In this document: positions 15,701 to 28,300 of the stretch, in pieces
Position numbering within the stretch: the stretch's first letter is position 1
Layout of the letters: the number at the start of each line of letters is the position of its first letter
NCBI GenBank assembly: GCA_037903355.1
Contig: JBAJFE010000037.1
Span: forward strand, 434,001-498,000
Direction: 5' to 3'
Origin: Trichuris trichiura
Taxonomy: Eukaryota > Nematoda > Enoplea > Trichinellida > Trichuridae
Length of the DNA stretch: 64,000 nucleotides
Translations under genes and position numbers: made by a program
The notes under the pieces: generated by a model
Databases searched by the model: none
Told to the model about the DNA's origin: nothing
What the model saw: the letters and a program-made list of their open reading frames with translations, nothing else

Positions 15701-18700
15701 GTAAGAAGGCTATCGGCTGGCAGAGTGTGTCAGGCTCAGGCGCTATGCCCAAACTGTCAGGGGATAGTTCTGGCCTGTGTATTGTAACTACCGCGTCCGC
15801 TTGTTCCTCACCCTTACTTAAGACAACAAAAAGAGATGCCTCGGCGGCATGCTCTGCCTGTCCAAGTTCGATCTGAGATTCCTGTCGGGACCCATCAATA
15901 GACGAAGGGAACGACCAATGGAAAGCTTCTAGTGAGCCAGCTCTTTCGAAGTACACTGGGGATTTTTCAGAGGCAATCCGGAACCATTCTGGCTGTTCAC
16001 GATCCCCCTCAACGTTCACTTGGGAAGCTGCTTCCGCTAGCACTTCATCTACCAAATACTCCACACTTTCCGTTGACATAAATGCCGAGTACCTTTGCTC
16101 CTCCGTGGAATCACGTCTGTCGGTGGGCGACCGGGACTTGAACAACGCCTCTGCCCAAGTTGGTCGATCCTGATCCGTCGCATCAGACGACGGAGACTGT
16201 TCGAACTGTGATATAGAAGTTCGCTCTTCACTGCCTACTGCCTGTGCCATTCCAAAGTCGTCCAACGAATCTGTCTGGGTTTCGCTGCGGAAAATAAAGC
16301 GACGCCGAATACTTTCCAATGGGCGTTCGACTAGAGTGGATGGCATTTCCAAATTGGTGAAGTGAACGTGTTCAGGCTCAGATATTTGTGCGGACAATTC
16401 GGCTGAATGAACCCTACTCTCCAGCAAAGTCAAGGCCTCCTTCCCTTGCCATTCGGACGATTCGATTACTTGAAAAACTGTGGACTCTTCTGGTGAGCGC
16501 TCCAACAATTTTTCTACCGATAATCTTTTTTCTTCAACAGGCAACTCTTGCTCCGCGTTAAGCGAAGACGTTTCAGCCGTTTCTACGTTTTCTACATCAA
16601 CTGTTGAACTCTTTCTCTTCTCAACTACAACCCGGTAGGTCTTTTTAACCCAACCTCGTTCCGCTACGTGAACCTCCTCCTTGTAATCGCTAATCGTTGT
16701 TCCCTCCATGGCACCCATTAATTCCGTCTCCGTGGGCCCCTCGTCTCCTGAGATGAAAGTTTCCACCTGTTGCTCAACAAAACCTTCACTCGGAAGGGAA
16801 GAGGAGATCCGACGAACAGTTTCGTCGCCCAATGGAGATGAAGGTGGCACTAACTCAACAAGGTCATCTGGTTCCATCGCTAAGAGAAGTTCGATTGGCA
16901 AGGTCTCAGAAACGGTTTCGCTCTCGGGTTGAACAACGACTGTTCGTTTGGAATCTTCCTGGGTCGTTTGCTCGTGTTCAACTTTTTCAACAGCGGCTAC
17001 TTTTTTCCTACCTAATCCTTGAAACATACTGCCAAACATGCCCATTACCCTTTCGCTGAATTTCATTTCCGTTTTCGTCTCTCCTTCCGTAAGAATATAT
17101 TGGACACTTGATTCGGCAGGTTCGGGTGGACATGTGAAACTCGCCGGGCTGGATTCCTTCATGTCCATTTCAATCACGGATCGAGTAACACTGGCAAGCG
17201 ATTCTTGAGAGCGACTGAGCGCAGAGTACAGGTGAGACTCTACCGAAGTTGAGGTGCTTCGGTCAAACGCTTCGGAAACTATTTTCTCTTTACAAACCTC
17301 GGTGGAAAGGGGATAAGCTGATACTGTGTAATCTTCAGACAGCCGCATTCGCACAGTCGGTGATTCAAGCTTGTCTGGCGTAGGTTCGTCTTCCGTAGGT
17401 GCAACGTCGTCCGAAGACGGTCGCAGCGCACTCAACGGTTCAACGGAAGGCTCTGATTCTGAACGTGAAATAACCTCTCGAGGAACAATAGACACGTCGC
17501 GTACGGTTGAGACCTCTGACCAGAGAGACTCTGGAGAAGATGCCTGACCATCCGCGGTTTCTTGAGAGCCCTCCCGCTCGACTTCTTGTCGCGGAGGAGT
17601 AATAGGAGAGCCTTCTATAGGAGACAGAATGGCATGATAATCAGCTATGGGAAAAAGATCGCTTGGAATTACATCAAGCGGACGTTGCAATAGAACTGTT
17701 GAGTCAGGCACTAGATGACCTGGGATTTGCTGCCCACGGACGGATGGTTGGTCGAAAATGGACGGAGCTTCTTCCGTCATTACGTCTGCGTGCAAAGCGC
17801 CGCTTTCTATTTCTCGAGAGAGGTCTGACAACTTGAACTTATCATCTGTCCTGTCTCCCGTGGTTGCAGATGGTAAGGACTCGACAGCATGCAATCTTTC
17901 CAAACTGTCACCGCTAACTACAGAATCAGAGGATGCTGCGTAATGCGCGGATAGGCATACTCCCTCAACAGCATTAGAGTAACCGTAGACTAACGATGAG
18001 CGATCAGCGTCGTCACCATCGGCTCGAACAGTGGGACCTGCAGACAACTGCGCCACAGCTTGCTCAGCTGGACTGCGATCAAAGCGGGCACTATAGGCAG
18101 TCTCCACAACTTGACCATCCCTGCTTAAATCAGAGATGCAGAAACATGATGCCTCCTGAGCAGACCTTGGCAAAAGGAACAAACTTTCAACTGCGCCAGA
18201 ATAACCGTAAACGATGGACGACCCATCCTCAAGACTCTCAGATAAGGTAAGCGGAGCGGTAGCACTACCAGCTATGTTAACCCAATGTGGGTACGATGCC
18301 TTCAGTTCCACTGAATTGAGCGGCTCTTCCTTGACAATAGTTGCGCGCTCAGTTACAGTTACCACCGCATCCTTAAAAACACCTTCTACCTTCTCTAGAC
18401 CTCCAAATAATAAAGATGCGGATACGGTTGGAATATCGCGCTCGCAGCGAACATCCGTGCTAACGTTTTCTTCTTGGCTCAGTTGCTCGCTTTCAGGAAA
18501 GCCTTGCAAACTTGTTGGCACTATGGCGACCTCCTCCAAGCCGCTATCCAAATCTATTCTCAGCGAATGTACGCCCGTTTTTCGGTGCAACGGTCCAACT
18601 ATCTCTTCCGGAAAAACAGTATCCACCAAAGACGTTTCGAACCAATCCGCACCACTGGATGAACTCTGTTCGAAAATAACTTCGCGTAAGTAAGATTCCA

Positions 18701-21700
18701 AACTACTACTTTCAGCTTTTGGAAATTCCTCGGGAGAAACTGATGGTTCGCTGACCACACTCGAACTTGCAAAAACGCTTTGCTGCTCCTTGACGACAGC
18801 TCCGGTTTCGGCAACATTATCACTTGCAAAAGCAACGGCTGTAGTAAGCTCTGGTGGAACAACAAAACCGGCATCCAAAACCTCTTTTGCTGCAGCAAGC
18901 TCACTAACATCGTCTATCAGATCTGACTGACAATAAACAAGTGAAGAGGCTTCAGTTCCTAATGGCAATTTATGCTCAGCAAATTCGGTCTGGACAGCTT
19001 CAGACGATGGCTCCGCAATGGAGATCGCAGTGCCCAACTTTCCCGGTAATGTCTGAGCCGTATATGCCATCTCGGCATAAGCAGTGGATGCTAAATGTTG
19101 ACTTTCTGGGAAATCTAAATCTCCTAACGAAGCAGTCACCTGCAAATCGCCTGAAGGACAAATTTCGACTGGTTGCGGCCTAGTTGAAATCTCCGCGCTC
19201 AGGACTTCCTTAACAGGTGCTGAACCGCTTACCATCACTGGCAAAATCGTTTCGAGGGTTTCAGCTCTGAAAATTGCGGCTCCATTTTCTCTTGAAACAA
19301 ATTTAACCTGTTCAAATTCTTCCGTTTTTGCAAAGTCCAAATCTAGTTCGGCAGAAAATTTTTCGGGCGTCAACGGGATCTCAGGTTGAATATCTATAAT
19401 GCCTGGACAAGAGTAGAAAAGCGATGTTGGCTTAGGCTGTTCATCAAGCGGTTTCTCGGAGAACAGTCCAACCCGACTAAATTGTTCAAACTCGCCTTTG
19501 ACGGTGTCCATTTCCCCAGCTGGCTCCCTTCCAAACACCATTTCGGCTATACCACGAGTGGAAGCGTCTGCAGCAGACAAAACTGAAAATACTTTGGGAG
19601 TCTCATCAACTGAGAAAGGAGTTGCGCGATCAACTGTTGGAGGAAGACCTAACTCAACTTCGGCAGACAATTCCTTCATCGTTCCAAGGGAACCGTCGGC
19701 GTCCGTATCTCGCCGACTAAAAGAGGACAACCCTGACTCCGCTGAGGCAACAACGATATTCGACAGAAGAGATGTCCGCTCATCATGCTCTAACAATACT
19801 GTTGTTTCCGCAGATTCTTCAATTTTCTCCGCTGTCATTCGTGCTGGGACCGTTGAACTACACGGCTCTACATTATGGTCCTCTCCAACAGGCATCTGAA
19901 CCACGGGAGAATGCACGGGTTCAACAACTTCTTTATCAATTAAACCAGGAATGGAATACGCAAGGAATGATGATTCAATAGAGATCGATTCTGCCGCTTC
20001 GGCTGGCTTTCCGACAAGTTCTGCAGTCTTTATTTCTGCCACAGACGGGATGTCAATAACCTGCTCGTCCTCAGCACGCTCTTTGACTAGATGAAATTCA
20101 AAATCACCTCCCGCGGGAAAGCTAGAAATGTCCTCTTTAGACACTAAAGGCTGTTCATGCATGATTATTTCCTCTAAACCAGTGGGTGAATAGGTCAGGA
20201 AGAGTGGCTCCCTGATGTGAGTCTCCTCATCAGTCACTGTTTTTACGGGAGGTGGGATCTCAACAGTTTCATCATAAAGTGACCGAGTCTTGTCTTCCTC
20301 AAATTCAAAACTCCTCAAAGGAAAACTGACCAAGGAAGTTAAAGCGGAAACGGCTGTATCGCCAAGGATCAACGTGGCAGAAGCCACACTTTCCAGTCTG
20401 GCGAAACTTGCTAATATCAATACAGACGGAACTATTTCTTCCTCAGACTTAACTTTTTCAAAGAAAAGTGGAACTTCCACAGATTCGTCAGTAAGGCCTG
20501 CTTCAATAGGGACAAGTGAACGCGTTCTCAAAGTACCAACTTCCTCTGCTTCCAGAAGCTCCTCCTCACGCAAATAAGTCAGCTCCTTTTCGGGTGACAA
20601 TTCACGACCGTCTTTTGAACTTTCTATTTCCGTAGCCTCATGTCTAGTCGGTTTTTCAGACGGAAGAACTGGTGGAAGCTCAGAAACTACAGTGCCTTCG
20701 CTAGAGAGGACTTCCTCATAAATTCTTTCGCCTGCAACACCTCCTGCCGACACTAGAGCAGTCATCGCCGCTCCTTCAGTGTCTTGAACGACAGCAGTAG
20801 CGCGTTCAGACAATTCTCCCTTCGAAAATGCCAAGTGCGTGTCCTGAACAGTTACACTTTTAACAATCCCTTCTTCAGACTCCAACGTGACCTCTTCAGC
20901 CTTATCCTGCAAACCAGTTGGTGAATAGAACAGCAGAGACGGTACTGCAGACGGAAGAATTTCCTCCTCAGGTAAAACTTCAACACTTGGAGAGATGACA
21001 GGAGATGAAGGCGACATTTTCGATACGCGCTGCAACTCTCGTTCCATCGAAATCTGTTCGGCAAAAGCTTCCTCTTCGGGAAGAGCAACAGCTTCAGGCT
21101 CTCTGTCCACAATGCGTACTTCAGCAAAAGGTTCCGATTCGGCAAATCGTTCATAATCTCTCTCTATGTCGCCTAACTGCGATCTTCCAAGAAAAGAATC
21201 CTCAAAGCTAATCTCGGTCGAAGCGAAATCACCTGATTGCAAGTACAGTTCAGGTGTTCTCACCGCTGATGATTGATCGCTTGGAAAAGCCTGAACGTCT
21301 ACGTGATACTCAGATACAACAACTGCTTCAGCTGGCACTGAACAAGTAGCTGACGAACATGCTGTTTCATTAAGAGCAAAAGCAGCTACTTCAGACGATT
21401 TCTTTTTGAATAGCTCTAGCGGCTTGTCTAAAACTAAATCTTTTTCTGGCGATTCCTTATAAGGAGAAGCGCGAGTTCCATATGCACTGGTAATTCCTCT
21501 GCTCTCGTCTTCCAATTCAGAGAGAGAATAAGCAAGTGTGGATGGTTCCAAGCTAATCGTTTTGTCATCGCCTAACTGTTGCTCCAATTCATAAGTAGGC
21601 TGTTCGCTGAAAATTTTGAAGGTTTCAACAGGAGACGTAACTTCTGTTGCGTCGGTCATTAATGCAGAATCCCGACCAACTAAAATTTCTTCTTCTACAT

Positions 21701-24700
21701 TTACCGGTTGGTCTTTGACAGCCTCAGCGACTACATCAACTAAACCTGGGGAAAGTGGTGCGAGTACAGACAGTTCAGAGCTTTCTGGCTGCTCTCCTAG
21801 TTCAGAGATCCATCGTTTGAGTTTGTCAACCCTCCTGTCAACCTCTTCTATCTCATCGCTCACGAAGGGAACTGTTTCAACGGTTAGCTCCTCTAACAAA
21901 CTGTCACTTGGCTCAAGCTTAGCTGGTTCAGCAAAAGCCGGTAACTCAGCGAATGCAGCCAACTCAGTAACACTGTGAAGTGGAGCCTCAGACTCTGTTG
22001 CACTTCGCTGTACTTCGTCAAGAACGATGGAGGTAGTCTGCGACGACTGCTTCTTCGAAAGGGTTACCCAAATTTCCTGAACAGCGGCGCTTAGCTCCGT
22101 GACAATGCTACCTTCCTGGATGAAAGTTTCATCTTTACCGACGATTGGATAGGCAAATGCAGGAGATTCTTTCAAAATCGGTTCCTTCACAAGTTCAATG
22201 ACCTGATCCACGGATGACTCAACGGGCAACGTTGGACCCATATACGGAGCAGACAGTTCGTCTAATTCCTTGGCAACTTCAAACATTTCACCTGTTTTCT
22301 CAGCATGCTCAACGAAACTTTCTATTTCAGTCAATGTGAGATGCTCGCTCTCTCTATCAAAAAGATCTGAGCCGGGACGAGTAGATCGCTCGATTTCTAA
22401 TGCTGGTAGTGTAAACAATTCAGAAACCGTAATGGGCAATTCGCTAGTTATCGGACTGGTAAATTTATCGCTGTAGTCTTCCCCATAAGCCGAATATGGG
22501 CGCTGCATTTGTGCAGTCGCAATTAAGTATTCATTTTCATCAATAACAACGACAGCTCGTTCGGAATCCTCCTCTTTTGACAGCGCCAATGAAACGTCGC
22601 CTATCGAAAAGTTCGGTTGAAACACTGTCGCTTGAACTGGAATAGAGTGTTCGCAAGTAGAGCTGACCACATCCTTTCGGCCGCGCGAATCATCGGGAGA
22701 GTAAAAGGAAAACGATTGCTCCACAGAAACAGACTCTTCTTTGTCGAATTCTGGTTCCAAACCTGTGACCAATTCCCGACGGGTCGGGATTTCGTAAGGC
22801 GAAAATGTCATTCCTACGCTTTCAAACTTCTCAACAAACTGTTTACCTTCAGAGGTAAATCGATCACCCGCGTCCAGTTCAAAAGCCAAGTTAACATGAC
22901 CTTCCTTTGCTAAGCTATTCTCCAGCTGCAATTCTACCGAAGTCACAGCCGTTTCAGCTTGAACGGTTGCAGGAAAAGCAATTTGCTCTTCTACGCTTTC
23001 ACCTAATAGTATTGCACTTGTAATTTCATGTTCCTCAGCTCTTTCAACGGATATAGCCTTGGTCACTTCCGGCATTTGGCTTTCGCTAATTTTGTCCGCT
23101 AGTAAGGGCAAACCCATCGCGCTGACTACATAACCAAGCGACGAGGGGCTAACAGGGACCTTGTCCTCTGATTCCGTTTCTGCGACAAACCAAGTTTGCT
23201 CTTTTGGAATTCCGCGTAAAGTTGTTTGCACGTCAACTTCATCAATGATTAGCGGTGCTTCTACTTCTACAGCTAACCTTACTTCTTCTTCAGGGGTGAC
23301 ATCTTCGTGGATTTCCGTAGAGAGCTCTGGACGAGATCTTAACGATATCGGCACTAACTCTGATGTGACAGCCAAGCCAAGCGGCTGTTGGACAGCGTAA
23401 TCAGTTTGCTCAACTTCCTCGTCTTTCTTGAAAACCAATGACGTTGACCGAAGTGACACTTCCGATATGTCACGTTGAAAAGGCTGTTCGGTTAGTATTT
23501 CCTCAGTAGCCGCGAACCTGGGAATTTCTACCTCAGCCTCCGTAACTGAACTAGGCATTACTGGAATGGTATAAGTAGTTAGTCGCGAAACACTAACTTT
23601 CGGGATTACCAATTCAGTTGATTCACCTTTCCCTTCCTGGACAATAAGTGGAGGCACAACTCCAGTGACGCTCACTTTACGCAAATTCACTAAATCTGAT
23701 ACAAGTTCTTCCGTTTGAGGGTGAACAGTGAAAGCTCGTTCGTCCTGCGACAAAAGAGGGCAAAACTCGGTGGCAACTTCATGAGAACATACGCTGATCG
23801 GCTGGGCATCGACCAAGCGAACGTTCGACTCGCTTTTGTATAACAGTTGATCAGCATTGCCAATCTGTTCAGGCAATGAAATACCGGTGTGCAAGTTGAC
23901 TTCGGCTGAGGTTACAGCTGCAGCAAGAGAATCTGCACTGAACTGCTTCTTTAAGTCAAAAGCTTCCGGGATTACGAAGTCACATTCAAACCGATGAGGA
24001 AGCTGCATCTTTGTAAAAGATCTTTCAACATTTTCTTCAGATACTTCTCCTGGAGGCTGCTCATGTGCCTCGACCCGCTCATCAGGAAGTGCCCCATCAA
24101 AGCGCGTGTGCACAATTGATTTGAACAGTCTTGATTCAGTAGTCAACCCTGATCTGTCAATGGACAACATGCCTTCAGGCAATTCTCCAGTTGGTGAAGA
24201 GGGTTCTACAGTTGGTCGTACTGGACTAATTACACCTTCTTCCGAGGGAAGTTCAGCGCGTCCAACTGCTTCCTCAGAATGGTAATCATCTTTAGGAATA
24301 CTTTCTATAAAACCAAAGCGAACATCCTCCTTACTTGGTGACACCGACGGTGATTCTGCCATAACTACCTCATAGTCAAACAGTTCTGAATCAGCTGACA
24401 TGGATGGAGACTGCAACTTACTTAAGTACATCGCCTCAGAGGAGCGATCAGAAACTGGCAGTCTATCGGTAACATCCTCAAACGATGCAGGTTCGACAAC
24501 ACTGAATTGAAACTCTACAGGACTAACTAATTCAACCTGTTCGACAACGAATTCATCGGACAAATTGGGTTCCGTAAACAATAAAGTATGTATAATAGGG
24601 AACATAAGCTGCTCCTCCATACCAAGCCACTCTCCAAGACCATCAGGCTCTAAGTATAAAGGTAGTACAAGTTCCGGCGTCTCAGCCAGATATTCAGCAC

Positions 24701-25339
24701 GTTCAACATCTAAAATTTGTTCCTCTGCCGTGGTAACTTCAGGAATGATGACGCCAGGTTCGGCAAAAGAAAGACGAGCCGGTAAATCAAGACTCGCAAC
24801 TGACCTCTCGCTTATATGGCTCAACAATTCTACGTCATGATACAGAGGTTTCTGAACAGCTAACAAATCCCTTAACTCAGTTGATGCCTCAGCCACAGGC
24901 TCCGAACTTGCTAAAGTAAAAGATCGCGATATTGAGCGCTCAGTAGTTGCCACGGAAGAATAAGGAGGAACCGGCTCGGAACCAGCGATTGTAACGCGAC
25001 GCGACTCGACCGGCTGGTCTTCTTCGTCAGCGCGCTTTCGACCAAAAAGGGAACCAATGCGTTCAATTGCAAAACCCTCAAAGCGCTTAATTCTTTCCCT
25101 AACGGAAACGGGTTCCTCGGGGGCAGGGACCGGCAACGATTCATCCTCTGTTGGAGACGGTTGCCATTCGTGCGGCGGATGCTCCTCCACCGGGGACATC
25201 TCCTGCAGTTTCAGCGGCAGCTCGTCGTTTTTCACGATGGACGCGGATGGAGGAAGAAATTCTCGCTCAAGCACACCTCGGAGCTGTTCCGCGGACCCGC
25301 CAATGGACGGGCGATAGGAAGCAGCAGCATTCAGTGATT
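9744..25339 (-). CDS. unc-44: Giant 15.6-kb terminal exon of ankyrin
   Basis: It is a single uninterrupted frame of 5,197 codons plus stop, entered by AG at 25341-25340 after a phase-1 junction. The protein is very rich in Glu, Ser, Val, Pro and Thr and poor in Trp and Cys, so it is acidic and probably an extended disordered spacer. A degenerate motif of the form S-x-x-x-Y-S-x-x-G-L recurs (see Part 2). Near the C-terminus the segment EFERLERE occurs twice, followed by TRTVSTRV and TRTVVRRIS segments, then a strongly basic RRSRRR region just before the stop. Giant acidic inserts encoded by single large exons are known in neuronal ankyrins of vertebrates, flies and C. elegans; here the exon is terminal. 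Confidence 0.93.
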
Positions 25340-28300
25340 CTGAAAGTTAGTACACAAGCAGTTAGTACACCGTGGTGACGGCCGAACTCGCAGTCGTTTC
25401 CTACGCCTCTTCTTCTTAAGCAGCAACTGGACAGTCCCCAACTTTGCTACACATGTGTGTACGTGTGCGTAGAACATACGCAGAGCTGTACTTTAAAAAT
25501 ATCTACCTAACAACTCACAGGTCCGCGTTTTTAGTGTTTACTATGCACCAACTGACAAACATCGCGGCGGGGCGTAACACATGTCGCTGGCCGACGGATT
25601 TGCGGCGTCTGGCTGTCGAATGCATCCAACCCTCAGCAACTGCCACTGAGAAAATGGATATTCGTCTGGAAAGCCGTTGGGTAAATGCTCGAAATAGCCT
25701 TTTTCCTTCAACGACTGGAACGAGCATCGAGTCGGCCGACGACCAGGTTACATGGCGACATATGAACCACGGAATGCCCCAAAGGAACTTAAATTTTGCA
25801 GATAGACCGATGTGCGCGTGTGTGTTGTGTGTATGTGTTAAAAAGAGGAGCAAAACCGCCAAACGCAAGCAACCCAATGACGGTGTGTCAGCAAGCCTTC
25901 GGATGCGCATTCTCACTCTTTTTCCCGTCAATACTCATTACCTCCTCCTCCTCCTCCTCCTCCTCCTTCTCCTCCTTCGGCAGGCGTTAGCTTTATGTGG
26001 GCGTTCTTATCCAGGATGCCGTTAAAAACGGCGTCATCTACTTTCAGCCGTATCAACGGCTGCTGCCGTGGCGGCTCGTTCGGAGCAACGCCATCCGACG
26101 ATGGCCCTGTGCGAAAAAGGTATACACAACCACTTAATACGGCAAATGCAACAATTTGTGCGCGCGCATAGAAATGACCCGCCGCGACTGCGAGTGACAA
26201 ATGTTTCGAAAAAACTATGTAAACAATGAATAAAGCTACGTAGCCTTTCGCCTATCGCCCTCTTTTCTAAGTTAACAGTTAAGCTGAGCCTAAGGCATTA
26301 CGTAAACAACTAAGAAATGGCTCTCTAATGGATACAGGATGACTGTAGCGCTGACCGTTTCTCGCTTGCACGCATGCAGCGACCAGTCAATGCAATAAAA
26401 TTATAGACAGACGGCGGTGTCTCAGGTTGGCGCAGCAGTAACAAGTGATCGCCTACCTGGCGATGAGACAATCTCTTCCACCACTACTGGACGTCCGGAA
26501 CCATCCGTAACCTGTTGAGTAGTCACTCGGGTCTCCTGCACTTTCGGGCCATCATTGCCTGCACAACGACGATGTCAGTTGAATGCAGAAGCAAAAAAAT
26601 AAGCACACAGTAATTGTTCTGCTTACCCGTAGTCATAGTTCGTGTAGTGGTAACGACACGCGTAATTTTCTTTGTGCTAACAACGCGTCCGTCTCCCTCG
26701 ATGAAGCCTTCCTCCACTGTTTCAGTTTCCTGCGACGTCTTGACTGAAAGGCAAAAAACACCAATCAAAATGAAGCACTTCCGCGGAGGCGCGGCGAAAG
26801 AGTCAACTGATCAATACGTGTACGTCAATGTTGAAAGATTGAACGCGGCAACAACCAACAGCAAACGTGATCATTACCGTCCGGTAGATCTTGCAAGGAT
26901 CGCAAAGGAGCGCCACGGTCGTCCACAATGGTAAACGTGGACTGGACCACAGGAGAACCTAGGAACAGACCCCCCACAACGGGTGATGGCTGCACCCTTG
27001 TACCAGGCGTAGGTGTCGTCTGACCTTCGTCGAGTAGCGCCAAATATTCCTGACACTCTCTCACTACCACATCGCTGTCCTTGGGGACTGAACCACCAGC
27101 ACCTTTTGGCTTCTCTGACAATTCTCTGTCCAAATGAAGCTTAACAAATGGAGTGTCGCCCGTCATCAACAAATGACCACCCTCAATGCATTCAGTTTGG
27201 GTGGGTGAGCTGACCAAACCAGCAACCACCGGCTGGCCAAGATAGGTGCCCATCACCAGAGCGTTGGGAGAGCAAGACCACAACTCCTCTTGTCGGTTCG
27301 TTTCTTCGCGAACAAATGAACTATCCTTCTCTGTTCTTACATGATCGCCGCTCCATGGACCCAAACTCGATTCGTCGACACGCACCGACCGTTCGACGCT
27401 ACTCTCGTCAGCAAGTTCCACTAACTTTGGTTCGCAACTGTACAACAGGGGCGAGTCTAGAAGTAACGGTTGCGCCGAAGGAGCGGCCTGCTGCGAACTC
27501 AAATCTTCGGACGATGCGTGGCAAATAATGCCATTTGCCGGAACGCGTCGTTCCCCAACGAGATGGTAGTCACCCACGGGTTCCTCGTTAGCCCTTGGAG
27601 TTAAAGATCTACGCAATGGAACCGCACTGGGATCGATCTCGTCGTCCTCCAAACTTAGTCCAGAGACCTCAAGTACGCTAGCCTCCAACTCATCCTGAAG
27701 AGGCACAAATGATGAATCGGAGGCTGACGAACGGTCCAAAGGAACCAATCGAAGAGACGAATCCTCGAGTGGACCTTCGATTGCATCTGAAAACGCAGCT
27801 ATACCCTATTCAACGATTCTTGGTGAGAGTAGAAAACGTGTCTATCTAGTTGTGAGTTTCAAACAACCGCCAACCCATGCCGTCACAAGCGACGCGCACA
27901 CGGTATACTTGCTAAGAAGACGAAAACTGTGAACTATTTGCCTAGAGATGGTCGGGGAAAGAAAAGTGTTAACAACGCAATTAGTGCCGCCGTCTATACT
28001 CCGTTAGAACATCGAAAAACATTGCAGTAGCGTTTCCCTGCATCAAGCGATCAGCTACGAACTACGTAAATGATCTCACGGAGTAAGCATTTTCAGCGAG
28101 CTACCAAGCAAACAAGACAAGTAATATAAATACGAGGCGCGGTGCCCAATAAATCTTGCCAAAGGAGCATACGCGACCCAACTGCGCGCAGCTCTAATCA
28201 ATCTCTAACCTACCCGTCTTTATAATTGGACGAGCACCGTTAGATTGAGGTAGACTATTCAACATGCAACGTAGTATTTTTTTTAACAGTTGACGTGCGT

